A DNA stretch of 64,000 nucleotides from positions 62,001-126,000 of the forward strand of contig NZ_JABSSM010000020.1 in the NCBI RefSeq assembly GCF_013214165.1, read 5' to 3'. Under the pieces are notes generated by a model, which saw nothing but the letters and a program-made list of their open reading frames with translations, was not told the DNA's origin and did not search any database. This DNA comes from Shewanella sp. Lineage in GTDB: Bacteria > Pseudomonadota > Gammaproteobacteria > Enterobacterales > Shewanellaceae. Position numbers and translations under genes: made by a program. Below, one piece after another: positions 17,958-27,082 of the stretch (positions within the stretch are counted from its first letter, which is position 1; each line of letters begins with the position of its first letter).

Positions 17958-18989
17958 ATGGCAGGTTCATTTCAGTTCAATTTACTCAGAGACTTAAGCC
18001 CATTTTCTCTGGCTGTACCCGTTATCATGCTATTGCTATCGGCATGTACGACGACTAAATCACTCGAGGAAATACAGGCATTAGAGGCCAGTCCGCCTCA
18101 GCGGCAAGATCTCTATGACGCCGATGCTATGGTAACGGTAGCAACCGTCAATCCTCCTAAGGATGAAGCCGATGCTGTGGCACGGGCGAAGCGTGAAGAA
18201 ACATTGGGGAATTTAGACTCAGCGCTGTATCTCTATGTTCAGGCGCTGGATTTCGAACCTGATAACGCCGATACCTTGTACCAAATTGCCAGAATACATA
18301 GCATTAAAGGCAACATACAACTGGCTTACTTGACTTACAATGAAGCCTTAGTCATAGAGCCAGAGATGATGATGTCTCATGCGGGACTGGGTCTTATCAA
18401 TATGGATAAGCGTCAGCACCGACAAGCCAGAATACATCTGGAAAAAACGGTGAGTCTGGATCAGGCGAGGTTAAAACTGCTTGTTAAAAGCACGGATGTC
18501 GTCGGCTACTATGCCTTGGATAGGATTTCTCCGGTTAGGATCTATAATGCCATGGCCATTTTGGATGATCTTGATAATGAACATGAGCGAGCCCGACTCT
18601 TGTATAAACTGGCGTTACAACAGGAGCCACACTCGGCGCTGATCATCACTAACTTAGGTTATTCCTATTACCTGACTGGTAATTATCACTCGGCAGAAAA
18701 ACATCTAAAACAGGCAATAAGAGAAGATCCCAGTTTCGATCGTGGTTGGACAAATCTAGGTTTGGTCTATGTCAGGAAAGGTCTATATACTAGGGCCCTG
18801 TCGACATTTGAACATACCATGGAGCCGGCCGACGCATTAAATGATCTGGGATATTTCTTGATGTTAGAGGGGCAATATAAACAAGCCATAGCACTGTTCA
18901 AAAGGGCGATCGATAATTCACCCAGCTATTTTGAGCAAGCACAGAAAAACCTGCGACGAGCCTCGATGGAGCTAAACAGTAGACATTAA
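17958..18989 (+). CDS. tadD: Tad TPR lipoprotein TadD
   Basis: 343 aa. The signal peptide ends in a lipobox (LLSAC, Cys about 31), then several TPR motifs from about residue 80 to 335 (for example ALYLYVQALDFEPDNADTLY and LITNLGYSYYLTGNYHSAEKH). TadD-type TPR lipoproteins assist outer-membrane steps of pilus biogenesis. AAGGAG precedes ATG 17958. Last gene of the locus, followed by a strong terminator. Confidence 0.85.
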   Translation: MAGSFQFNLLRDLSPFSLAVPVIMLLLSACTTTKSLEEIQALEASPPQRQDLYDADAMVTVATVNPPKDEADAVARAKREETLGNLDSALYLYVQALDFEPDNADTLYQIARIHSIKGNIQLAYLTYNEALVIEPEMMMSHAGLGLINMDKRQHRQARIHLEKTVSLDQARLKLLVKSTDVVGYYALDRISPVRIYNAMAILDDLDNEHERARLLYKLALQQEPHSALIITNLGYSYYLTGNYHSAEKHLKQAIREDPSFDRGWTNLGLVYVRKGLYTRALSTFEHTMEPADALNDLGYFLMLEGQYKQAIALFKRAIDNSPSYFEQAQKNLRRASMELNSRH

Positions 18990-19010
18990 TTTTGCACATA
19001 GCCTAGATAT

Positions 19011-19038
19011 AAAAAACGCCCAGCTGGGCGTTTTTTTA
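19011..19038. terminator. Bidirectional Rho-independent terminator (tadD / asnS)
   Basis: AAAAAACGCCCAGCTGGGCG is followed by seven T's: a GC-rich stem with runs of A before and T after, so it can work for both convergent genes. Confidence 0.9.
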
Positions 19039-19053
19039 TTTCATAGGCAAAAT

Positions 19054-20454
19054 CTAGAAGCTTGCCGACTTTGGTGCGCGAGGGAATGGGATCACATCGC
19101 GTATATTGGCCACACCAGTGACGTATGAGACTAAACGCTCGAAGCCAAGACCGAACCCTGCATGGGGGACGGTACCGTAGCGGCGCATGTCACGATACCA
19201 CCAGTAATCTTCCTTGCTTAGGTTCATCTCTTCGAGACGAGCATCGAGTACGTCCAAACGTTCTTCACGTTGAGCGCCACCGATAATCTCTCCGATCCCA
19301 GGTGCAAGTACGTCCATTGCGGCAACGGTCTTACCGTCATCGTTAAGGCGCATGTAGAAGGCCTTGATGTCTTTCGGGTAGTTTTTCACGACCACAGGGG
19401 CCTTGAAATGCTCTTCCGCCAGGTATCGCTCATGCTCGGATTGAAGATCTATGCCCCACTCGACGGCATATTCAAATTTCTTGCCACAGTTTTTCAGGAT
19501 CTCGACCGCCTCGGTGTAATCCACCTGAGCAAAGTCACTCGTCACGAAAGACTCGAGACGCTCAATTACTGTTTTATCGACACGTTGGGCGAAAAACTCA
19601 AGATCATCACGACGTTCTTCGAGTACGGCCTTGAAGCAGAATTTCAGCATCTGCTCGGCGAGGGCGGCAACATCATCGAGATCGGCGAAGGCCACTTCAG
19701 GCTCAACCATCCAGAATTCTGCCAGATGGCGACTGGTGTTTGAGTTTTCTGCACGGAACGTAGGACCGAAGGTATAGACTTTCGATAATGCGCAGGCATA
19801 AGTTTCGGCATTAAGTTGACCAGAAACGGTGAGGAAGGCCTGTTTTCCGAAGAAGTCTTCGCTGTAGTCGACCTTACCTTCGTCGGTACGGGGCAAGTTT
19901 TCCATGTCTAAGGTAGAGACTTGGAACATCTCACCGGCACCTTCACAATCAGATGCCGTGATGAGGGGAGTCGATACCCAGATGAAACCTTCTTCATGGT
20001 AGAATCTGTGTATTGCCTGTGACAAACAGTTACGTACACGCGCAACCGCTCCGATAAGATTGGTGCGAGGGCGAAGGTGTGCCAGCTCTCTCAAGTGTTC
20101 GATAGAGTGACGCTTAGCAGCCATAGGATAAGTGTCTGGATCTTCTACCCAACCGGCAACTTCAACACGGGTGACTTGCAGCTCATATGCCTGACCTTTA
20201 CCTGGAGACTCAACCACTTCGCCTGTCATGATGACAGAACAACCGGTAGTCAACTTCAAGATTTCGTTATTGTAATTTTCTAAGCTATTAGGAACTACAC
20301 CTTGGATAGGATCAAAACAGGAGCCATCATAAACGGCAAGAAAAGAGATGCCCGCCTTGGAATCTCGGCGCGATCTTACCCAACCGCGAACGGTAATTTG
20401 CGAACCAATCGCAAATTCACCTTTAAATACAGAAGCGACAGATGTAATGCTCAT
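19054..20454 (-). CDS. asnS: Asparaginyl-tRNA synthetase
   Basis: 466 aa, the usual length for bacterial AsnRS. An N-terminal OB-fold anticodon-binding domain (about 15-105) is followed by the class IIb catalytic core: motif 2 region [22 protein letters not shown] and motif 3 [15 protein letters not shown]. It charges tRNA-Asn with asparagine in the cytosol. Monocistronic by layout: terminator on its 3' side and about 260 bp of non-coding sequence upstream. Confidence 0.97.
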   Translation of the reverse strand: MSITSVASVFKGEFAIGSQITVRGWVRSRRDSKAGISFLAVYDGSCFDPIQGVVPNSLENYNNEILKLTTGCSVIMTGEVVESPGKGQAYELQVTRVEVAGWVEDPDTYPMAAKRHSIEHLRELAHLRPRTNLIGAVARVRNCLSQAIHRFYHEEGFIWVSTPLITASDCEGAGEMFQVSTLDMENLPRTDEGKVDYSEDFFGKQAFLTVSGQLNAETYACALSKVYTFGPTFRAENSNTSRHLAEFWMVEPEVAFADLDDVAALAEQMLKFCFKAVLEERRDDLEFFAQRVDKTVIERLESFVTSDFAQVDYTEAVEILKNCGKKFEYAVEWGIDLQSEHERYLAEEHFKAPVVVKNYPKDIKAFYMRLNDDGKTVAAMDVLAPGIGEIIGGAQREERLDVLDARLEEMNLSKEDYWWYRDMRRYGTVPHAGFGLGFERLVSYVTGVANIRDVIPFPRAPKSASF

Positions 20455-20718
20455 TGTTGCTTAGTTCTCCAACGAAACGTTTATATATAAAATTTGGACG
20501 TTTATATTACCTTGCTGGCTGGTTTTCTCAAGTAGCAAAATCAGATAAAATGCCTAATAGCAGGTAATTTTGATGATTAATTCTGCTTTTGGACTTTACC
20601 CCAAACCCAGATAGCGGTCTTTGTTTACTCGCGGCTGAAATTGGTGACCATAAATCATACTTGTTATGCTCAAATACATCACCTTTGTCATTTAACGAGT
20701 TGCCTAGAACCTTAGTGT

Positions 20719-21309
20719 CTAGATGATCAGGTGTTTGCAGAGTGTATTTATCATTGCCGCTGTTGCGCCCCAGATCAGGTGTTGCCTATAACGGATAAAA
20801 TAAACCGGGTGATGGAGCCCTTGGCGTTGGTAAGTCTGCTTTTGACGATTTTCGCTCTGCAATAAATAGGATAAGGGTACGGTAAACAGTTCGTCGACTT
20901 CGCCCGGATCCAGTTTTGGAGTAAAGGCTTGCTTTACCAGACCGATAACCGGGGTTATTTCGAAACCGGTAAAAGTTTTCATCGCAGCATACTGGCCAAT
21001 CACTTCTACATTACTCGGGTAAAGCGCAATTTCCTCCGCGGCTTCTCGCAATGCGGTTTCGATGAGAGAGGCATCCCCTCGTTCAACTTTTCCCCCAGGA
21101 AAACTGATTTGTCCCGGATGAGATCTAAGATGAGTAGGGCGACGGGTGAGCAAGACATGCAATTCCCCCTCCTCTTGTATTAGGGCAATAAGAACCGCAG
21201 CTTGGCGCAGGGGATCTTTAATATCTGGATTAGGCTCAATAGGGGCTTGCAAGAGGTTATATCTGAGTTTAAATTCAGTTAATGGTATAGGCTTAATCTT
21301 TTTTTGCAT
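20719..21309 (-). CDS. nudL: CoA pyrophosphatase-type Nudix hydrolase (NudL/YeaB)
   Basis: 196 aa. The Nudix box is intact: GGKVERGDASLIETALREAAEEI, in the order G-x5-E-x7-REUxEE. It is preceded by the CoA-pyrophosphatase-type segment (LLTRRPTHLRSHPGQISFPGG). Family members cleave CoA and its derivatives. It sits 35 bp downstream of pabB, the same pairing as in enteric genomes, so it is probably co-transcribed with pabB. Confidence 0.88.
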   Translation of the reverse strand: MQKKIKPIPLTEFKLRYNLLQAPIEPNPDIKDPLRQAAVLIALIQEEGELHVLLTRRPTHLRSHPGQISFPGGKVERGDASLIETALREAAEEIALYPSNVEVIGQYAAMKTFTGFEITPVIGLVKQAFTPKLDPGEVDELFTVPLSYLLQSENRQKQTYQRQGLHHPVYFIRYRQHLIWGATAAMINTLCKHLII

Positions 21310-21344
21310 ATAACCTCTACTGATTTACACTTAGATATCAATTA

Positions 21345-22739
21345 TCACCCCTCTAATACTGGCAGAATTTTACTGACCTTATCATAGGTTTCTTTATATT
21401 CACTCTCAGCCGTAGAGTCGACAACGATGCCACCGCCAGCCCAGCAATAAATAGTGCCATCTATCGCCACTAAGCTTCGAATGGTGATGCTGGTGTCCAT
21501 TTGACCGTCTTGACTGATATAACCGATAGACCCACAGTAAAGGCTTCTCCTCGAGGGTTCAAGCTCTTCTATGATCTCCATCGCCCTGATTTTTGGCGCG
21601 CCGGTGATCGAGCCGCCCGGGAAACTGGCTTTTAATAGGTCGGTGGCATCATATTTAGCGTCGAGTTTTGCTGTGACTGTGCTGACCAGATGATGCACGG
21701 CTGGAAAGCTTTCAATCTCAAACAGGTGAGGCACTGATACCGAGCCAGGTTTAGCCACCTTGCCCAGATCGTTACGAAGTAGATCGACAATCATCAAGTT
21801 CTCCGCCCTGTCTTTCGCTGAATGGCGTAGCTGTATGGCTGATTGCCGATCTTCTGCCGCGGTGGAATACCTAGGACTCGTGCCCTTAATGGGCTTAGTC
21901 TGGATATCTTCGCCTCTGAGTTGAATAAACCGCTCGGGAGAAATAGACAGTAACGCACCTTGTGATAGGCGAATGAAGGCGGAGAAGGGCGCCTTATTGG
22001 ATTCCCTGAGTTTGAGGTAGGCTTGCCATTCATTGCCCTGATATTTAGCCGAGAACCTCTGGGTTAGGTTTATTTGATAGCAATCGCCGTTTTGAATATA
22101 TTCTTGAATGGCGTCAAATTTTTCTTCGTAGTCAGTCTTAGTCAGCTGTGGCTGCCAGTCACCGACAAGGCAGAATTCAGGTCGATTTGGCTTGATTTCC
22201 AGCTTAGCTTGCAGCCAAGTCAGACTGGTTTGTGCCGCTTCGTCGCTGCCATAATGCACCAAGCTCCAGACTTGCTCTTGATGATCGAATACCAATGCCC
22301 ATAAATATAAGCCTATGTTCATCACTGGGAGGGGGATATCGTCGGCGGCAATCGCGGGGATCTTCTCTATCTTACGTCCCAGATCATAGCTGAAGCTGCC
22401 CATCGCCCCCCCGGAAAAAGGCAGCTGGCTCGACTTCTGTACCGGGAAGTAGTGTGCTAACTCCAGTTTAACCAGATCGAATGGGTTTAACTGACTCACC
22501 GAAGAATCGGTAAGCCCATGATCTTGATATCGACTTATCTCGGTGCCATGGTCTTGAGTGACAAGTGTCGCAACCGGGTCAAGGCAAATAATATCGAAGC
22601 GGCTATCACAGTGATCGCCACTGGCCGAATCGAGTAACATAGCCCAGGGGATATCTGCCAAAAATGAAAATAAATCTGTCGTGGTATATTTCCAATCGAG
22701 ACGCAGTATTGATGCACACTGCAGCGCCGAAAAACTCAT
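21345..22739 (-). CDS. pabB: Aminodeoxychorismate synthase component I
   Basis: 464 aa. Chorismate-binding enzyme that, with the PabA glutaminase, makes 4-amino-4-deoxychorismate for folate. The C-terminal chorismate domain shows PIKGTSPR and PGGSITGAPKIRAMEII; the PIKGT lysine is characteristic of PabB rather than TrpE. The N-terminal ~150 residues match the ADCS/anthranilate synthase component I N-domain. No PabA partner in the window. Confidence 0.93.
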   Translation of the reverse strand: MSFSALQCASILRLDWKYTTTDLFSFLADIPWAMLLDSASGDHCDSRFDIICLDPVATLVTQDHGTEISRYQDHGLTDSSVSQLNPFDLVKLELAHYFPVQKSSQLPFSGGAMGSFSYDLGRKIEKIPAIAADDIPLPVMNIGLYLWALVFDHQEQVWSLVHYGSDEAAQTSLTWLQAKLEIKPNRPEFCLVGDWQPQLTKTDYEEKFDAIQEYIQNGDCYQINLTQRFSAKYQGNEWQAYLKLRESNKAPFSAFIRLSQGALLSISPERFIQLRGEDIQTKPIKGTSPRYSTAAEDRQSAIQLRHSAKDRAENLMIVDLLRNDLGKVAKPGSVSVPHLFEIESFPAVHHLVSTVTAKLDAKYDATDLLKASFPGGSITGAPKIRAMEIIEELEPSRRSLYCGSIGYISQDGQMDTSITIRSLVAIDGTIYCWAGGGIVVDSTAESEYKETYDKVSKILPVLEG

Positions 22740-22880
22740 CGATTCACCTTATCTAAAATGTGATATTCCCCTAAAAGTCGCGAAAGAGTATCATATCTCT
22801 CAGCTAGCATTAATAAAAACAGATATAGATGCCAAAAATGGCTGAAAAGTGTCCCTAATGTCATGTATAAGGAAGTGATT
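22740..22880. promoter_or_regulatory. Divergent promoter region pabB / fumA
   Basis: 141 bp between the divergent starts of pabB and fumA must hold both promoters. AAGGAAG just upstream of GTG 22881 is the fumA ribosome-binding site. No operator is identified with confidence. Confidence 0.5.
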
Positions 22881-24404
22881 GTGAGTAAAGAAGTTGTCAT
22901 CAAACAAGCGGATCTCATCGAGAGCGTAGCCGATTCCCTACAATATATCTCTTACTATCATCCTAAGGATTTCGTCGATGCAATGACGCAGGCCTATGAA
23001 CGTGAAGAGAGCCCTGCGGCAAAAGATGCTATCGCTCAAATCTTGATTAATTCACGCATGTCAGCCGAAGGTAAGAGACCTCTGTGCCAAGACACGGGCA
23101 TTGTGACCTGTTTCGTCAAGGTCGGTATGGCGGTGAAGTGGGATAAAACTGACATGACCATTCAGCAGATGGTCGATCAGGGCGTGAGACAAGCCTATCT
23201 CAATCCAGACAATCCACTGCGTGCATCTATCGTCGCAGACCCTGCTGGGGCACGAACAAATACCAAAGATAACACGCCATCTGTGGTCCACATAGATATG
23301 ATACCAGGCAATCACATCGAGGTTGCTATCGCAGCTAAAGGTGGCGGGTCTGAAAATAAATCTAAGATGGCCATGTTAAATCCATCCGATGATATTGCCG
23401 CCTGGGTTGAGAGAACCTTGCCAACCATGGGAGCGGGCTGGTGTCCACCGGGTATGCTGGGCATAGGTATCGGCGGCACCGCCGAAAAAGCGGCGGTTTT
23501 AGCCAAAGAATCCTTGATGGATCCGGTCGATATTCACGAGCTACAGCAAAGAGGCGCCGAGACGGCCGAAGAAAAACTACGTCTCGATATCTTTGAGCGT
23601 GCCAACAACTTAGGTATCGGTGCTCAAGGACTCGGTGGCTTGACTACCGTCTTAGACGTGAAGATTAAATCAATGCCCACTCACGCGGCATCTAAGCCAG
23701 TGGTGATGATCCCAAATTGCGCCGCGACTCGCCATGTACATTTCCATCTTGATGGCACAGGACCTGCAGAATTGACGCCACCGTCACTGGAAGACTGGCC
23801 TGTGATCACCCGTGAAGTGGGGGAGAACACCCATAGAGTTAATCTCGATACCGTCACCCAAGCCGAGATCCAAAAATGGAAGAGTGGCGATACCTTGCTT
23901 CTCAACGGCAAGATGCTAACGGGTCGCGATGCGGCCCATAAACGCATTCAGACCCTTATTGAATCCGGTGAAGGGCTTCCCGAAGGCGTCGACTTTACCG
24001 GTAAGTTCATCTACTACGTCGGTCCGGTCGATCCTGTGGGCAGTGAAGTTGTCGGCCCAGCAGGTCCTACAACGGCGACCCGCATGGATAAGTTTACCGA
24101 TCTAATGCTAGAGAAAACTGGCCTGATGGGCATGATTGGTAAGGCCGAACGTGGCCCTGCTACCGTAGCTTCAATCAAGAAGCACAAGGCGGTGTATCTT
24201 ATGGCCGTCGGCGGCGCGGCTTATCTGGTGTCTAAAGCCATTAAAAAGTCACGCGTGGTTGCCTTTGCCGACTTAGGCATGGAAGCCATCTATGAGTTCG
24301 ATGTTAAAGATATGCCTGTCACAGTGGCGGTAGACTCTGAGGGCGTGAATGTGCACGAAACCGGTCCTGCACAATGGAAAGTGAGCCTGCAACCCGCGAA
24401 ATAA
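22881..24404 (+). CDS. fumA: Class I fumarate hydratase, iron-sulfur type
   Basis: 507 aa from a GTG start at 22881, chosen because AAGGAAG lies at proper spacing; an ATG at 22863 would extend it by six residues. Oxygen-sensitive [4Fe-4S] fumarase of the TCA cycle: the N-terminal alpha domain includes the cluster Cys in CQDTGIVTCF, further Cys ligands lie in MIPNCAATRH and elsewhere, and the beta domain (GKFIYYVGPVDPV) is fused C-terminally. Full length for the single-chain class I type. Terminator follows. Confidence 0.95.
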   Translation: MSKEVVIKQADLIESVADSLQYISYYHPKDFVDAMTQAYEREESPAAKDAIAQILINSRMSAEGKRPLCQDTGIVTCFVKVGMAVKWDKTDMTIQQMVDQGVRQAYLNPDNPLRASIVADPAGARTNTKDNTPSVVHIDMIPGNHIEVAIAAKGGGSENKSKMAMLNPSDDIAAWVERTLPTMGAGWCPPGMLGIGIGGTAEKAAVLAKESLMDPVDIHELQQRGAETAEEKLRLDIFERANNLGIGAQGLGGLTTVLDVKIKSMPTHAASKPVVMIPNCAATRHVHFHLDGTGPAELTPPSLEDWPVITREVGENTHRVNLDTVTQAEIQKWKSGDTLLLNGKMLTGRDAAHKRIQTLIESGEGLPEGVDFTGKFIYYVGPVDPVGSEVVGPAGPTTATRMDKFTDLMLEKTGLMGMIGKAERGPATVASIKKHKAVYLMAVGGAAYLVSKAIKKSRVVAFADLGMEAIYEFDVKDMPVTVAVDSEGVNVHETGPAQWKVSLQPAK

Positions 24405-24424
24405 CACACTTTTTTAAAGTAAAG

Positions 24425-24459
24425 TTTGGCTTAGGTGTCTTGCCTAAGCCAAATATTTT
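24425..24459 (+). terminator. Rho-independent terminator after fumA
   Basis: Perfect 11-bp stem TTTGGCTTAGG/CCTAAGCCAAA (24425-24435, 24443-24453) with a 7-nt loop, then ATATTTTG. Confidence 0.8.
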
Positions 24460-24632
24460 GGATATTGTGCGCATATTTAGATCGATACGTTAACCATTTT
24501 ATGTCTGCAGGGATGCTTACTCATCACACCGGCTAACTTAAGTCTTGGGTGAATGGTGGACTGCTTAACTCGCTAACCTTCTGGCCTATAGGGCAAGTGG
24601 TTAGACTTAAATCACAAAAGATGATAATAACA

Positions 24633-26684
24633 ATGAAAAAAACTGCAATCATTCTCGCACTGGCTGGCTGCGGAGTCGCAATGTCGGCTCATGCCTCATC
24701 ACCACAGCCTTTCAAGGTTCAAGACCTGGTTAAAATCAACAAGCTTCATTCAACAACATTAGCTAACGATGGCAATAGCGTAGTATTTGCCATCAAAAAA
24801 TTTGACACCAAGGGTAATGCCAGCTCAGATCTCTATATCCAAGATCTGACCCAAATGGGCTCGAAGCCGAAGCAACTCACGTTTGCTGCCGGTACCGAAC
24901 ACAGTGCGGCTTTTTCGGCCGACGACCAGTCAGTCTACTTTCTGGCTTCACGTGATGGTTCGAGTCAACTCTATAAGCTACCTCTGACAGGCGGTGAAGC
25001 CCGACAAGTGTCAGACCTGCCACTGGATGTAGAAGGCTTTAAACTGTCCCAAGACGGTAAGCAAGTGGTCTTGAATCTGCGTGTCTTCCCGGACTGTCCT
25101 GATCTGCAATGCTCTGAGGATAAATTCACTGCCGAAGCCGAGCGTAAATCCAGCGGCCGTGAATATAAACAATTGATGGTGCGTCATTGGGATACCTGGA
25201 GCGATCACTCTCGTAGTCATCTGTTTGTGGCGCAATTAAATGGCGACAAGATCACCACAGCCGTGGATGTCACCGCCGGGCTGGACACAGAAACGCCAGC
25301 TAAACCTTTCTCCGGCATGGAAGAGGTGACCTTTAGCCCAGATGGCAAGTATGTGGTTTATAGCGCCAAGGCGCCGAGTAAGGATCAGGCCTGGATCACT
25401 AACTATGATCTTTGGCAGGTACCGGTAACGGGCGGCGACGCGGTAAATTTAACCGAGTCTAACCAGGCGTGGGATGCACAGCCGACCTATTCTGCCGATG
25501 GCCGCTACCTGGCTTATCTGGCCATGAAAAAGCCAGGCTTCGAAGCCGACAGATATCGCATCATGTTGCGTGATACCGTGACGGGCCAGGAAAAAGAAGT
25601 GGCGCCGCTATGGGACAGAAGCCCAGGGTCATTGACTTTTGGCAAGGATAACCGAACCTTATACGTCACGGCTCAAGATGTGGGTCAAGTGACCGTTTTT
25701 GAAGTGAACACTCAATTTGGTGATGTAAAAACCATCTTCAACGAGGGCAGTAATAGCATAGTCGGCGTGACGGCGGATAAGATCATCTTCAAGCATAAGA
25801 GTCTGGTACAGCCAGGCGATCTTCATTCTATCAATCTAGATGGTCAGGGCTTACAGAAACTGACGGATATCAATAGCGAAAAACTTGCCAAGATTAAATT
25901 TGGTGAATTCGAGCAGTTCAGTTTCAAGGGCTGGAATAATGAAGAGGTTCATGGTTACTGGATCAAGCCGTCGAACTTCAAGGCTGGCACCCAGTATCCA
26001 ATCGCGTTTCTGGTTCATGGCGGGCCTCAGGGCTCATTCGGCAATTCATTCAGCAGTCGCTGGAATGCTCAACTCTGGGCCGGTGCGGGTTACGGCGTGG
26101 TGATGATCGATTTCCACGGCTCTACCGGCTATGGACAGGCATTCACCGATTCTATCTCTAAAGATTGGGGTGGTAAGCCATTAGAAGATTTGCAAAAAGG
26201 CCTAGCCGCCGTGACTAAGCAACAGAAATGGTTGGATTCTAGCCGTACCTGTGCACTCGGTGGTTCATACGGTGGCTACATGATGAACTGGATCCAGGGT
26301 AACTGGAGCGATGGCTTTAATTGTCTGGTGAACCATGCTGGTCTGTTCGATATGCGCTCCATGTATTATGTGACCGAAGAGCTCTGGTTCCCCGAATATG
26401 AGTTCGGTGGCACATATGATGAGAACAAGGACTTGTATGAGAAATTCAATCCAGTCAACTACGTAGAGAATTGGAAGACGCCTATGCTCGTCATTCATGG
26501 TGAGCAAGATTTCCGTGTTCCTTATGGACAAGGATTAGCAGCATTCACCTTTATGCAACGTAAGGGGATCCCATCTGAACTGCTCATCTACCCGGAAGAG
26601 AATCATTGGATCCTTAACCCTGATAACCTGGAACAATGGTACGCCAATGTCCTGGGCTGGATGGATCGCTGGACTAAAAAGTAA
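24633..26684 (+). CDS. Secreted S9 family prolyl oligopeptidase-type peptidase
   Basis: 683 aa. The start at 24633 gives a signal peptide ending SAHA before SSPQP; the frame is open to 24549 but that extension has no export signal. A WD40/PD40-type beta-propeller (about residues 30-400) precedes an alpha/beta hydrolase domain. Catalytic triad motifs: GGSYGGYMMNW (Ser), HGEQDFRVPYGQ (Asp) and PEENHWIL (His). This is the dipeptidyl-peptidase/acylaminoacyl-peptidase-like (S9C) class and probably digests peptides in the periplasm. A conserved-looking Cys pair (PDCPDLQC) lies near residue 157. Confidence 0.9.
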   Translation: MKKTAIILALAGCGVAMSAHASSPQPFKVQDLVKINKLHSTTLANDGNSVVFAIKKFDTKGNASSDLYIQDLTQMGSKPKQLTFAAGTEHSAAFSADDQSVYFLASRDGSSQLYKLPLTGGEARQVSDLPLDVEGFKLSQDGKQVVLNLRVFPDCPDLQCSEDKFTAEAERKSSGREYKQLMVRHWDTWSDHSRSHLFVAQLNGDKITTAVDVTAGLDTETPAKPFSGMEEVTFSPDGKYVVYSAKAPSKDQAWITNYDLWQVPVTGGDAVNLTESNQAWDAQPTYSADGRYLAYLAMKKPGFEADRYRIMLRDTVTGQEKEVAPLWDRSPGSLTFGKDNRTLYVTAQDVGQVTVFEVNTQFGDVKTIFNEGSNSIVGVTADKIIFKHKSLVQPGDLHSINLDGQGLQKLTDINSEKLAKIKFGEFEQFSFKGWNNEEVHGYWIKPSNFKAGTQYPIAFLVHGGPQGSFGNSFSSRWNAQLWAGAGYGVVMIDFHGSTGYGQAFTDSISKDWGGKPLEDLQKGLAAVTKQQKWLDSSRTCALGGSYGGYMMNWIQGNWSDGFNCLVNHAGLFDMRSMYYVTEELWFPEYEFGGTYDENKDLYEKFNPVNYVENWKTPMLVIHGEQDFRVPYGQGLAAFTFMQRKGIPSELLIYPEENHWILNPDNLEQWYANVLGWMDRWTKK

Positions 26685-26726
26685 CCTGTATTATACCTTT
26701 AGGTATTATTAGTCGGTGAGATGGTG

Positions 26727-26757
26727 AAAAGGTCAGATATTTATCTGGCCTTTTTTG
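26727..26757 (+). terminator. Rho-independent terminator after the S9 peptidase
   Basis: A 12-bp stem AAAAGGTCAGAT/ATCTGGCCTTTT with one G-T pair (26727-26738, 26743-26754), 4-nt loop and six or more T's. Confidence 0.88.
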
Positions 26758-26838
26758 TCGATGATTGTTGTCTAAACTGAATAATTGGAACGGGTATAAC
26801 GTGTATATCGTTTTCAGCAATGCCCAAAGGAGTGAAGC

Positions 26839-26973
26839 ATGCGACTTATGCAGTTATTGAAGAAAGAGTTAGCGAAAGAAACCCTGAGGGAAGGAGCATT
26901 GATGCGTATCTTCGTGTCGGGAAGCGGTAAAGCCCGCGCGCAGGCATTTGTCTGCCAAGGTGATGCTTGTTGA
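26839..26973 (+). CDS. Possible 44-aa small protein
   Basis: ATG 26839 follows CCAAAGGAGTG, a near-perfect Shine-Dalgarno. The frame runs 44 codons, with a basic amphipathic N-terminus (MRLMQLLKKELAKETLREG) and a C-terminus ending FVCQGDAC. It has its own downstream terminator hairpin (27003-27024). No family recognised; ribosome-binding site and isolated position make it more likely real than chance. Confidence 0.45.
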   Translation: MRLMQLLKKELAKETLREGALMRIFVSGSGKARAQAFVCQGDAC

Positions 26974-26992
26974 AATGACTCCATATCGCTGC

Positions 26993-27024
26993 AAAAGAAA
27001 AAACCGGAGTAGCATGACTCCGGT
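26993..27024. terminator. Rho-independent terminator of aceA (possibly shared)
   Basis: Perfect stem ACCGGAGT/ACTCCGGT (27003-27010, 27017-27024). The A-run on its left (AAAAGAAAAAA) becomes the U-run for the minus-strand aceA transcript. It could also end transcription of the small plus-strand frame at 26839. Confidence 0.8.
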
Positions 27025-27082
27025 TGCTTGTTTTAGTTATCCCTAACCCGTATACGGGATTATGTAGGGGACGAGTAGGGCA

